From an uncultured Clostridia bacterium (lineage in GTDB: Bacteria; Bacillota; Clostridia; Oscillospirales; Oscillospiraceae), in the NCBI GenBank assembly GCA_946060825.1, contig CAMGPO010000028.1:1-8720 (forward strand): a stretch of 8,720 bases of DNA. Reading direction: 5' to 3'. The number at the start of each line of letters is the position of its first letter. Within the stretch, counting starts at the first letter, position 1. The notes under the pieces were generated by a model. The model was not told where the DNA came from, did no database searches, and saw only the letters and a list, made by a program, of their open reading frames with translations. The position numbers and the translations under genes are program-made. This document shows, in pieces, positions 1-6,788 of this stretch.

Positions 1-956
1 ATATGTCCAACCTCTACTACACGGAGCCCTGCGTCAAGCTGGCCCAGATGCTCTGTGAAAAGACCGGCATGAAGAAAGTCTTTTTCTGCAACTCCGGCGC
101 CGAGGCCAACGAGTGCGCCATCAAGGCGGCCCGGAAGTACGCCTCCGAGAAAAAAGGCTCCGACTGTTATACGATCATCACCCTGAACAACAGCTTCCAT
201 GGCCGGACACTGACCACCCTGGCGGCCACCGGTCAGGAGCACTACCATGAACTGTTCCAGCCCCTGACCCCCGGCTTCGCCTACGCCGACGCGAACGACC
301 TTCCCGGCCTCAAGTCTCTTGCCAAATCTGTGAACGCCGCCGCCGTGATGATCGAGTGCATCCAGGGTGAGGGCGGCGTCATTGCCCTCGACCACGACTT
401 TGTCACCGGCGTGGCCGACTTCTGTAAGACCGAGGACATCGTCCTGATCGTGGACGAGGTGCAGGCCGGCAACGGCCGCTCCGGCAAGCTCTACGCCTAT
501 ATGAACTACGGCATCGAGCCGGATGTCGTTTCCACGGCCAAGGGCATCGGCGGCGGCCTGCCCCTGGGCGCGACGCTGCTGGGTGAAAAGGTGCAGCACG
601 TCCTGGGCCACGGCGATCACGGATCCACCTTCGGCGGCAATCCGGTCTGCTGTGCCGGCGGGTGCAGCATCCTCAGCCGCCTCGACGACGAATTCCTGGC
701 CGGTGTCGCGGCCAAGGGCCAGTATGTCTTTGACACCTGTGCCCACGCCCCCGGCGTTGAAGCCGTCAGCGGCATGGGCCTGATGATCGGCCTCAAGACC
801 GTGAAGCCCGCCGGCGAGGTCGTCAAAACCTGCATGGAGCAGGGCGTCCTCTGCCTGACGGCCAAGGACAAGGTCCGGCTTCTGCCCGCCCTCAACATCC
901 CGATGGAGACTCTGCAGCAGGCCGTCTCCGTTATTCTGGCCGCCTGCGCCGTGTGA
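1..956 (+). CDS. argD: Acetylornithine aminotransferase, C-terminal part (5' end outside window)
   Basis: PLP-dependent class III aminotransferase that converts N-acetylglutamate semialdehyde to N-acetylornithine in cytoplasmic arginine synthesis; members often also serve as succinyl-DAP aminotransferase. The first ATG (position 3) is internal: the two bases before it fit a His codon, and family members read H-x-S-N-L-Y-Y here, so roughly 70-80 N-terminal residues are missing. Counting from that Met, visible motifs are SGAEANE (31-37, PLP phosphate binding), FHGRT (65-69), DEVQ (151-154, Asp to the pyridine nitrogen), VSTAKG with the Schiff-base Lys180, and GSTFGGNP (207-214). The C-terminus is normal. 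It is the first visible gene of an argD-carA-carB series, and carA starts 5 bp after the stop, so they are probably co-transcribed. Class assignment is firm; ArgD rather than a related ornithine/GABA aminotransferase is supported by the carAB neighbours. Confidence 0.93.
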   Translation, partial: MSNLYYTEPCVKLAQMLCEKTGMKKVFFCNSGAEANECAIKAARKYASEKKGSDCYTIITLNNSFHGRTLTTLAATGQEHYHELFQPLTPGFAYADANDLPGLKSLAKSVNAAAVMIECIQGEGGVIALDHDFVTGVADFCKTEDIVLIVDEVQAGNGRSGKLYAYMNYGIEPDVVSTAKGIGGGLPLGATLLGEKVQHVLGHGDHGSTFGGNPVCCAGGCSILSRLDDEFLAGVAAKGQYVFDTCAHAPGVEAVSGMGLMIGLKTVKPAGEVVKTCMEQGVLCLTAKDKVRLLPALNIPMETLQQAVSVILAACAV

Positions 957-961
957 TTGCC

Positions 962-2038
962 ATGAAACAAGCCTATCTCATTCTTGAAAACGGAACCGTC
1001 TTCACCGGCGAGCGCTTCGGCGCCGCCGGCGACTGCGTCGGGGAACTGGTATTCACCACCGGCATGGAGGGCTACCTTGAGACCCTGACCGACCCCAGCT
1101 ACGCCGGGCAAATCGTCATTCAGACCTTCCCTCTCATCGGCAACTACGGCGTCATCGAGGAAGATTTCGAGGGGGACTGCGCCCTGCGGGGCTATGTCGT
1201 GCGGGAATACTGCCGCCACCCCTCCAACTTCCGCAGCCAGTATGACCTCGACGCCCTGCTCAAAAAGAAGGGCATTCCCGGCATCTGCGGCGTCGATACC
1301 CGCGCCCTGACCCGGATGCTTCGGGAAGAAGGTGTCATGAACGCCATGATCTGCTCCGCCATTCCGGAAGACCTGACCGCCCTCCAAGGCTATGCCGTCA
1401 CCGGCGTGGTGCCGGCCGTCAGCACGAAGTCGCCCTATACCGTTCCGGCCCTGGGCGAGAAAAAGTTCGCCGTCACCCTGATCGACTACGGCGCAAAGAG
1501 AAACATCCTCCGGAGCCTCTGTGCGCGGGGCTGCGAGGTCACGGTCGTGCCCCAGGACACGACGGCGGAGGCCATTCTGGCCGGGAAGCCCGACGGCGTC
1601 ATGCTCTCCAACGGCCCCGGCGACCCCGCCGAAAATACCTTCTGCATTGCGCAGATCCGGAAGCTGATCGGACAGGTGCCCATCTTCGGCATCTGCCTCG
1701 GCCACCAGCTCACGGCCCTGGCCATGGGCGGCGAGACCGTGAAGCTCAAGTACGGCCACCGGGGTGCGAACCAGCCCGTTCGGGAGACAGGCGGCAGCCG
1801 CGCCTACATCACCAGCCAGAACCACGGCTACGCCGTGGTCAGCGGCAGTCTCGCGGGTGTTGGCCGGGAGTTTCTGGTTAACGCCAACGATGGCACCTGC
1901 GAGGGCGTCGAGTACCCCGGCCAGCGCTGCTTCACGGTGCAGTTCCATCCGGAGGCCTGCGCCGGGCCGAAGGACACTGCCTTTTTGTTCGACCGCTTTC
2001 TTGCGATGATGGGAGGTGACGGCAATGCCGAAGGATAA
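962..2038 (+). CDS. carA: Carbamoyl-phosphate synthase small (glutaminase) subunit
   Basis: Hydrolyses glutamine and passes ammonia through a tunnel to CarB for carbamoyl phosphate, the shared precursor of arginine and UMP. From the ATG at 962 the protein is 358 residues, normal for CarA. The N-terminal half is the CarA-specific domain (start MKQAYLILENGTVFTG; FTTGMEGY; GNYGV). The C-terminal half is a class I glutamine amidotransferase with GICLGHQL (nucleophile Cys245) and QFHPEA (His329, Glu331), so the triad is complete. SNGPGDP is near 216-222 and KYGHRGAN near 263-270. A GTG at 953 in the same frame overlaps the argD stop, but the ATG matches the usual CarA start better. Neither start has a good Shine-Dalgarno, which suggests translational coupling to argD. 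Its end overlaps the carB start by 14 bp, as expected for subunits made together. Confidence 0.96.
   Translation: MKQAYLILENGTVFTGERFGAAGDCVGELVFTTGMEGYLETLTDPSYAGQIVIQTFPLIGNYGVIEEDFEGDCALRGYVVREYCRHPSNFRSQYDLDALLKKKGIPGICGVDTRALTRMLREEGVMNAMICSAIPEDLTALQGYAVTGVVPAVSTKSPYTVPALGEKKFAVTLIDYGAKRNILRSLCARGCEVTVVPQDTTAEAILAGKPDGVMLSNGPGDPAENTFCIAQIRKLIGQVPIFGICLGHQLTALAMGGETVKLKYGHRGANQPVRETGGSRAYITSQNHGYAVVSGSLAGVGREFLVNANDGTCEGVEYPGQRCFTVQFHPEACAGPKDTAFLFDRFLAMMGGDGNAEG
2011..2018 (+). promoter_or_regulatory. Ribosome binding site deciding the carB start
   Basis: GGGAGGTG lies inside the end of carA, 6 bases before the ATG at 2025. This supports initiation at 2025 (MPKDKTIRKVLVIGSGP, the usual CarB start) rather than at the in-frame GTG at 2016, which is part of the ribosome binding site itself. 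Confidence 0.8.
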
Positions 2039-5000
2039 GACAATCCGCAAGGTTCTGGTGATCGGCTCCGGCCCCATCGTCATCGGCCAGGCGGCGGAGT
2101 TCGACTACGCCGGGGCCCAGGCCTGCCGCGTTCTCCGGGAGGAGGGCGTCAACGTCGTCCTCGTCAACTCCAACCCGGCCACGATCATGACCGACAAGCA
2201 CCTGGCCGACGAGATCTACCTCGAGCCGCTGAACGCCGAGACCGTGGAGCGCATCATCGTCCGGGAGCGGCCCGACGGCCTGCTGGCGGGCCTTGGCGGC
2301 CAGACTGGTCTGACCATCGCCATGCAGCTCTCCCGCAGCGGCGTCCTCGAGCGCTACGGCGTGCGGCTTCTCGGCTCGGACATCGATGCCATCGACAGGG
2401 CCGAGGACCGCGCCCTGTTCCGGGAGACCATGGAAGGGCTCGGCCAGCCCGTTGTCCCCTCGGGCATCGCCGAAGACCTGGGCACCGCCCTGAACATTGC
2501 CGCGGAGATCGGCTACCCCGTCATCGTCCGGCCCGCCTTCACCCTTGGCGGTTCCGGCGGCGGCATCGCCGCGAACGAGGAAGAACTCCAAACCATCGCC
2601 CAAACCGGCCTCGATCTCTCCCCCATCACCCAGATCCTCGTGGAGAAGTGCATCTCCGGCTGGAAGGAGATCGAATTCGAGACCATGCGGGACAGCGCCG
2701 GCAACGTTATCGCCGTCTGCTCCATGGAGAACTTCGACCCCGTCGGCATCCACACCGGCGACTCCATCGTCACCGCCCCGGCCCTGACCCTCTCGGACAG
2801 GGAGTACCAGATGCTCCGCTCCGCCTCCCTCACGATCATCTCAGCCCTCGGCATCGTCGGCGGCTGCAACTGCCAGTTCGCCCTCGACCCGGAGAGCTTT
2901 GACTACGCGGTCATCGAGGTCAACCCCCGGGTATCCCGCTCCTCGGCCCTGGCCTCCAAGGCCACGGGCTATCCCATCGCCAAGATCACCACAAAGCTGG
3001 CTTTGGGCTACACCCTCGACGAGATCAAAAACGACATCACCGGCAAGACCTGCGCCTGCTTTGAGCCGACCCTCGACTACGTCGTGGTCAAGCTTCCCAA
3101 GTGGCCCTTCGACAAGTTCGCCGGCTCCAGCCGCACCCTCGGCACCCAGATGAAGGCCACGGGCGAGGTCATGGCCATCGCCCCGTCCTTCGAGGCGGCC
3201 CTGATGAAGGCAGTCCGGGGCGCGGAGATCTCCCTCGACACCCTCAATGCCCCGGCACTCACGGACGAGCCGCTGGAAGTCCGTCTGGCCCAGGCCAATG
3301 ACCGCCGCCTCTTCACTGTTTTTGAAGCCCTGAAAGCCGGCTTCTCCGTCGACCGCATCCACGGGATCACGAAGATCGACCGCTGGTTCCTCTGGAAGCT
3401 GGCGGACATGGCCGCCTTTGAACAGCATCTCGCCGGGAACGGCCTGCAGCCCGGCGACTATGAGCGGGCCAAGCGATTTGGCTACCCCGACGCCGCCATC
3501 CGCCGCCTGAGCGGGGCAGAGGCTCTGCCGTCCTGCCGCCTGAGCTACAAGATGGTGGACACCTGCGGCGCTGAGTTCGACGCCGAGACACCCTATTTCT
3601 ACTCCTCCACCGACGAAGTCTGCGAATCCCGCAGCTTCCCCCGCAGCGGCAAGCCCGTCGTCGTGGTGCTCGGCTCCGGCCCTATCCGCATCGGCCAGGG
3701 CATCGAGTTCGACTATAGCTCTGTCCACTGCGTCTGGACGCTGCAGCAGATGGGCTACGACGTTGTCATCGTCAACAACAACCCGGAGACCGTCTCCACC
3801 GACTACGACACGGCGGACCGGCTCTACTTCGAACCCCTCTGTCCCGAGGACGTAGACGGCATCCTCGCCGTCGAACAGCCCGTGGGCGTGGTCGTGGCCT
3901 TCGGCGGCCAGACGGCCATCAAGCTGACCCAGCATCTCAGTGCCCAAGGCGTACCTATCCTCGGCACCTCCGCCGAGAGCATTGACATCGCCGAGGATCG
4001 CAGCCGTTTCGACGCCCTGCTGGAGCGCTTCGGCATCCGCCGTCCCCGGGGGCTGGGCGTGACCACTGTGGAGGAGGCCGTGGATGCTGCCAGCGGCCTG
4101 GGTTACCCCGTCCTGCTCCGCCCCTCCTACGTCATCGGCGGCCAGAACATGACGATCTCCCGCTCCGAGGACCACACCCGGGCCTACATGGAAGCAATCC
4201 TGGCTCAGGGCATCGAAAACCCGGTGCTGGTGGACAAATACATGCCCGGCACAGAGCTGGAGGTCGACGTCATTTCCGACGGCGAGCAGATCCTGATCCC
4301 CGGCATCATGGAGCACATCGAGCGGGCCGGTGTCCACAGCGGCGACTCCATCGCCGTCTACCCGCCTTTCAATCTCAGCGACCGCCATCTGCAAACCATC
4401 TGCGACTGCTCCGAGAAGTTGGCCCTGGCCCTCGGCACCAAGGGCCTCGTCAACATCCAGTATCTGATCTACGAAAATGAGCTCTACGTCATCGAGGTCA
4501 ATCCCCGGGCCTCCCGCACCGTGCCCTACATCAGCAAGGTCACGGGCGTGCCCATGGTCGATCTGGCCTCTCGGGTCATGCTGGGCGCCAAATTGGAGGA
4601 TCTGGGCTATGGCACCGGTCTATACCGGACGCCGCCTTACTGCGCCGTCAAGGTGCCGGTCTTTTCCTTTGAAAAGCTCAGCGACGCCAACTCCATCCTC
4701 GGCCCGGAGATGAAGTCCACCGGCGAAGTCCTCGGCATCGGCAAAAACATGGCCGAGGCCCTCTTCAAGGGTCTGACCGCCGCCGGTTTCTCCGTCCCCC
4801 ACCTTCAGGCGGGACGGCGGCCCGGCATTCTCCTGAGCGTGGAGGACAGCGACTATCAGGAGATCCTCTTCCTGGCTAAGCGCTTCCACGATCTGGGCAT
4901 GGTCCTCTATGCCACCGGCGGCACGGCAGAGACGATCCGCAGTCTCGGCATCCCCGTCACCACCGTCGGCAACGCGACGGAATGTGATGACATTCCCAGG

Positions 5001-6059
5001 TTGATGGAGAGCGGCAGCCTCCACTACATCATCTACACCGGAGCCGTCAAGGACGCGACCATGGGCGATTACATCGCCCTCCACCGCCGGGCCATGCAGC
5101 TCGGCATCCCCTGCCTGACTTCCCTGGACACGGCGGGCGCCCTGGCGGAGATCCTGGCCAGCCGTTACACCCTCGGCAACGTGGAGCTGGTGGACATCAA
5201 TGCCATGCGGCCCTGGCGGCAGAAGATCCGCTTCACCAAGATGCACGCCTGCGGCAACGACTACATCTTCATCGAAAACTTTGACGGCCGCATCACCTGT
5301 CCCGAGTCCCTCTGCGTCAGCCTCTGCGCGCCCCACTATGGCATCGGGGCCGACGGCATCGTGCTCATCGAGCGCTCCGCCGTGGCCGACGCGAAGATGC
5401 GCACCTTCAACCGGGACGGCAGCGAGGGCCGGATGGCCGGCAACAACATCCGCTGCGTCGGCAAGTACCTCTACGACAAGGGCTACGTCCGCAGCGACCG
5501 CATGAGCATCGAGACCGGCAGCGGCATCCACCGCCTGCGGCTTTACCTGCGGGACGGCAAGGCCAGCTCCGTCTCCGTGGACATGGGCCCAGCCGATCTG
5601 CGTGCCGCATCCCTGCCTGCCAAAGTGGAAGCGGAGCGGATGGTAAATTATCCTTTGGAGGTCGCCGGAAAGGTCTGGCACGTCACCGGCGTCTCCATGG
5701 GCAATCCCCACTGTGTGATCTTTGAGGACGCCATCGACGGCCTTGACCTTGCGGCCATCGGCCCCCGGTTTGAGTACGCCGCGGAGTTCCCGGAGCGGGT
5801 CAACACGGAGTTCGTCCGTGTCGTCAACCGCACGACGCTGCGGATGCGGGTCTGGGAGCGGGGCAGCGGAGAGACCTGGGCCTGCGGCACCGGTGCCTGC
5901 GCCGCTGTGGCGGCGGCGGTGGAAAACGGCCTCTGCGACAAGGGCGCCGACATCACCGTCAAGCTTGTGGGCGGCGACCTGACCGTCAACTGCTCTGACC
6001 GGGGCGTCACCCTGACCGGCAGCACAACCCTCGTCTTTGAAGGCGAATTTGAATACTGA
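2025..6059 (+). CDS. carB: Carbamoyl-phosphate synthase large subunit fused to a DapF-like domain
   Basis: A 1344-residue protein. Residues 1 to about 1060 are a full-length CarB, which makes carbamoyl phosphate from bicarbonate, ammonia (from CarA) and two ATP. ATP-grasp 1 is about 128-320, with Arg169 and the Glu298/Asn300/Arg302 set in IEVNPRVSR. The oligomerisation region is about 400-540. The second half starts near VVVVLGSGPIRIGQG, and ATP-grasp 2 (about 658-850) carries Arg699 and Glu824/Asn826/Arg828. The MGS-like allosteric domain is about 934-1055 and keeps TGGTAE (Thr964, Thr967), where ornithine, UMP or IMP act in known CarBs. Instead of stopping after ELVDINAM, the frame runs through about six linker residues (RPWRQK) into a DapF-like domain (about 1067-1344). 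No stop or strong internal ribosome binding site separates them. It overlaps carA by 14 bp and is followed by a terminator, so it ends the operon; argF is not next to it. The CarB part is certain, and the fusion is read directly from an open frame. Confidence 0.95.
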   Translation: MPKDKTIRKVLVIGSGPIVIGQAAEFDYAGAQACRVLREEGVNVVLVNSNPATIMTDKHLADEIYLEPLNAETVERIIVRERPDGLLAGLGGQTGLTIAMQLSRSGVLERYGVRLLGSDIDAIDRAEDRALFRETMEGLGQPVVPSGIAEDLGTALNIAAEIGYPVIVRPAFTLGGSGGGIAANEEELQTIAQTGLDLSPITQILVEKCISGWKEIEFETMRDSAGNVIAVCSMENFDPVGIHTGDSIVTAPALTLSDREYQMLRSASLTIISALGIVGGCNCQFALDPESFDYAVIEVNPRVSRSSALASKATGYPIAKITTKLALGYTLDEIKNDITGKTCACFEPTLDYVVVKLPKWPFDKFAGSSRTLGTQMKATGEVMAIAPSFEAALMKAVRGAEISLDTLNAPALTDEPLEVRLAQANDRRLFTVFEALKAGFSVDRIHGITKIDRWFLWKLADMAAFEQHLAGNGLQPGDYERAKRFGYPDAAIRRLSGAEALPSCRLSYKMVDTCGAEFDAETPYFYSSTDEVCESRSFPRSGKPVVVVLGSGPIRIGQGIEFDYSSVHCVWTLQQMGYDVVIVNNNPETVSTDYDTADRLYFEPLCPEDVDGILAVEQPVGVVVAFGGQTAIKLTQHLSAQGVPILGTSAESIDIAEDRSRFDALLERFGIRRPRGLGVTTVEEAVDAASGLGYPVLLRPSYVIGGQNMTISRSEDHTRAYMEAILAQGIENPVLVDKYMPGTELEVDVISDGEQILIPGIMEHIERAGVHSGDSIAVYPPFNLSDRHLQTICDCSEKLALALGTKGLVNIQYLIYENELYVIEVNPRASRTVPYISKVTGVPMVDLASRVMLGAKLEDLGYGTGLYRTPPYCAVKVPVFSFEKLSDANSILGPEMKSTGEVLGIGKNMAEALFKGLTAAGFSVPHLQAGRRPGILLSVEDSDYQEILFLAKRFHDLGMVLYATGGTAETIRSLGIPVTTVGNATECDDIPRLMESGSLHYIIYTGAVKDATMGDYIALHRRAMQLGIPCLTSLDTAGALAEILASRYTLGNVELVDINAMRPWRQKIRFTKMHACGNDYIFIENFDGRITCPESLCVSLCAPHYGIGADGIVLIERSAVADAKMRTFNRDGSEGRMAGNNIRCVGKYLYDKGYVRSDRMSIETGSGIHRLRLYLRDGKASSVSVDMGPADLRAASLPAKVEAERMVNYPLEVAGKVWHVTGVSMGNPHCVIFEDAIDGLDLAAIGPRFEYAAEFPERVNTEFVRVVNRTTLRMRVWERGSGETWACGTGACAAVAAAVENGLCDKGADITVKLVGGDLTVNCSDRGVTLTGSTTLVFEGEFEY
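5223..6056 (+). other. dapF: DapF-like (diaminopimelate epimerase) domain at the C-terminus of CarB; first catalytic Cys replaced by Ala
   Basis: DapF interconverts LL- and meso-diaminopimelate for lysine and peptidoglycan, using two active-site cysteines without PLP. This domain (about residues 1067-1344 of the fusion) has normal DapF length and order: KMHACGND (Asn1078), HYGIGADGIVLI, FNRDGSE (Asn1129), MGNPHCV (Asn1227, His1229), RVNTEFV (Asn1260), WERGSGET (Glu1278, Arg1279) and ACGTGACA, with the second catalytic Cys at 1287. The first catalytic cysteine, usual in a motif like M-C-G-N-G-x-R-C, is missing: the protein reads RMAGNNIRC, with Ala1138 (codon GCC at 5436-5438) and Asn for the second Gly. 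Other cysteines exist (1076, 1144, and two in SLCVSLCAPHYG), but none is at the family position. The fold assignment is strong. Epimerase activity is doubtful or mechanistically altered, so another function on a related amino acid is possible. Confidence 0.9.
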
Positions 6060-6069
6060 GCCTCAAACA

Positions 6070-6105
6070 GGGCCTGTTTCCACTCGGAACAGGCCCGTTT
6101 TGTTT
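6070..6105 (+). terminator. Intrinsic terminator of the arg/car operon
   Basis: GGGCCTGTTTCC pairs with GGAACAGGCCC around an ACTC loop, with one bulged T in the left arm. It is followed by GTTTTGTTT and more T-rich sequence. It begins 10 bp after the carB stop and closes the operon. Confidence 0.9.
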
Positions 6106-6189
6106 GATTTTGCTTCCAAATTTCGCGCCGTTTACACAAAAGTTACCGGTTTTCTTTGTACATATCCGACACAGTTCGGGAAAAGATAG

Positions 6190-6204
6190 TTCTGCAGCGC
6201 AGAA
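6190..6204 (+). repeat. Short hairpin in the SASP 5' leader
   Basis: TTCTGC-AGC-GCAGAA is a perfect 6-bp stem with a 3-base loop, about 40 bp before the spore-protein start. GCGCAGAA occurs again at about 6214. It may be chance or a 5' mRNA stabilising hairpin; there is no further support. Confidence 0.25.
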
Positions 6205-6244
6205 GAAACCTGTGCGCAGAAACCAACGTAAGGAGATAAGAAGT

Positions 6245-6442
6245 ATGAACAGCAGAAACAATTCTATCAACGTCCCCGAAGCCAAGGCTGCCATGGAGAA
6301 GTTCAAGATGGAGGCCGCGAGCGAAGTCGGCGTCAACCTGAAGAACGGCTACAACGGCGACCTGACCTCCCGTGAGGCCGGTTCCGTCGGCGGCCAGATG
6401 GTCAAGAAAATGATCGAAGCCTACGAGCGCGGCCTGCAGTAA
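6245..6442 (+). CDS. Small acid-soluble spore protein, alpha/beta type
   Basis: A 65-residue protein of the SASP alpha/beta family, which coats and protects DNA in the dormant spore and is degraded at germination for amino acids. Family signatures are KMEAASEVGV (residues 21-30, the region around the Glu-Ala bond cut by germination protease GPR) and DLTSREAGSVGGQMVKKMI (39-57, the conserved DNA-binding segment). The ATG at 6245 was chosen because AAGGAG lies 9 bases upstream (6230-6235) and the conserved region begins shortly after. The frame is open further upstream to 6104, but that part runs through untranslated-looking sequence. It stands alone between two hairpins. SASP genes are normally transcribed in the forespore by sigma-G; I do not see a convincing sigma-G site. 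This is the best evidence that the organism makes endospores. Confidence 0.95.
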   Translation: MNSRNNSINVPEAKAAMEKFKMEAASEVGVNLKNGYNGDLTSREAGSVGGQMVKKMIEAYERGLQ

Positions 6443-6458
6443 ACGTTACTGCGCCTTT

Positions 6459-6481
6459 GGACCGTGCCATGGGCACGGTCC
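6459..6481 (+). terminator. Hairpin after the SASP gene (terminator-like, no T-tract)
   Basis: GGACCGTGCC and GGCACGGTCC form a perfect 10-bp GC-rich stem with a 3-base ATG loop, 16 bp after the SASP stop. The sequence after it (GTTGCGGCGG) has no T-run, so it may be an inefficient terminator or a 3'-end protecting structure. Confidence 0.5.
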
Positions 6482-6514
6482 GTTGCGGCGGCCGTACATA
6501 GATGACGCCGGAAA

Positions 6515-6579
6515 TTCATAGTTCCTTTGCAGTTTGTTTGCAGTTTGTTCACGACTTATTCAAATTTCTCCTGTATGAT
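6515..6579 (+). promoter_or_regulatory. Candidate PhoP/PhoB-type operator with -10 box
   Basis: Five hexamers start at exact 11-bp steps: TTCATA (6515), TTTGCA (6526), TTTGCA (6537), TTCACG (6548) and TTCAAA (6559). The second and third are part of a perfect 11-bp tandem repeat. TATGAT (6574-6579) follows 9 bp after the last hexamer, and no good -35 is present at 17 bp. OmpR/PhoB-family regulators bind direct repeats at 11-bp period that replace the -35. The Bacillus PhoP repeat TT(A/T/C)A(C/T)A is matched fully by one hexamer and at 5 of 6 bases by the others. With a start near 6586 the hexamers lie at about -22 to -71. An inverted repeat TTCAAAT/ATTTGAA (6559-6565, 6578-6584) also flanks the -10. 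The regulator's identity is inferred. Confidence 0.55.
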
Positions 6580-6585
6580 TTGAAC

Positions 6586-6740
6586 TGTAAAGAGGAACAC
6601 GGAACGACATGACAGGGCATGGCGCCCGGGTGATTCTTTACAGGTTCGTACGTTTCGATTTTTTCATACCTCTCTCTATTTCCTATACTTATTCCAAAGG
6701 TAAGACCCCCGGACAAAATCCGGGGGTCTTATCTTGTCTC
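6586..6740 (+). ncRNA. Candidate small RNA or structured leader, family unknown
   Basis: Bounded by the TATGAT promoter upstream and the strong hairpin at 6701-6731. CTGTAAAGA (6585-6593) pairs perfectly with TCTTTACAG (6635-6643). Inside are CAC/GTG (6598-6600 with 6630-6632) and a hairpin GGGC-ATGGC-GCCC (6615-6627), giving one extended stem-loop at the 5' end, followed by a U- and pyrimidine-rich stretch (about 6654-6690). I do not recognise an Rfam family. The only notable frame, an ATG at 6609 (50 codons), reads straight through the terminator stem and is not credible. The 5' end is estimated from the -10 box. It could instead be the leader of the exonuclease III transcript if the terminator leaks. 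Confidence 0.35.
6701..6740 (+). terminator. Strong hairpin terminator upstream of exonuclease III gene
   Basis: TAAGACCCCCGGA (6701-6713) and TCCGGGGGTCTTA (6719-6731) form a perfect 13-bp stem with loop CAAAA, followed by a modest U-rich tail (TCTTGTCTC). It separates whatever starts near 6586 from the gene at 6789. Confidence 0.8.
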
Positions 6741-6762
6741 CAGGCGTTTTATTTGGTATAGT
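6734..6762 (+). promoter_or_regulatory. Sigma-A-like promoter of the exonuclease III gene
   Basis: TTGTCT (6734-6739), 17-bp spacer, then TATAGT (6757-6762); expected start near 6769. It lies directly after the terminator stem and 26 bp before the ATG at 6789, which is preceded by GGAGGA at 6775-6780. Confidence 0.6.
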
Positions 6763-6788
6763 GTAAGAAAAAACGGAGGATCCATACC

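Larger units (their letters stand above)
6443..6788. other. Gene-poor stretch between SASP and exonuclease III genes
   Basis: About 345 bp without a convincing protein gene, and more AT-rich than its neighbours. It holds, in order, a hairpin after the SASP gene, five hexamers at 11-bp period with a -10 box, a segment with internal pairing, a strong terminator, and the promoter and ribosome binding site of the exonuclease III gene. Each is listed separately. Confidence 0.8.

Noticed and set aside
953..961. GTG start for carA overlapping the argD stop
   Set aside because: It is possible, but the ATG at 962 gives the usual CarA N-terminus and neither has a distinguishing ribosome binding site.
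617..2083. Long open frame on the minus strand opposite argD/carA (488 codons), with similar long minus frames at 2841-4394, 4620-5711 and 6729-7952
   Set aside because: They lie opposite well-supported genes, their composition reflects high third-position GC of the real genes, and their translations show no recognisable domain.
5200..5260. Frameshift or missed stop separating carB and dapF
   Set aside because: The frame is continuous with coherent family sequence on both sides and only a six-residue linker; nothing in this window indicates an error, though raw reads would be decisive.
6130..6170. Possible forespore promoter before the SASP gene (GTTTA at 6130, CATATCC at 6161)
   Set aside because: The CATATCC box lacks the last two bases of the sigma-G -10 pattern and no proper -35 lies at the right distance, so it is not supportable.
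6104..6244. Upstream extension of the spore-protein frame to an ATG at 6104
   Set aside because: It would start inside the carB terminator region, and SASP proteins begin close to the conserved core; AAGGAG before 6245 marks the true start.
6661..6689. TTTTCA, 17 bp, TATACT: promoter-like pair
   Set aside because: The expected start would fall only a few bases before the 13-bp terminator stem, so any transcript would end at once; it lies in AT-rich sequence where such matches arise by chance.
6609..6761. 50-codon frame starting at ATG 6609 in the gene-poor stretch
   Set aside because: It reads through both arms of the perfect terminator at 6701-6731 and into the next promoter, has loosely spaced ribosome binding sequence, and resembles no known protein.
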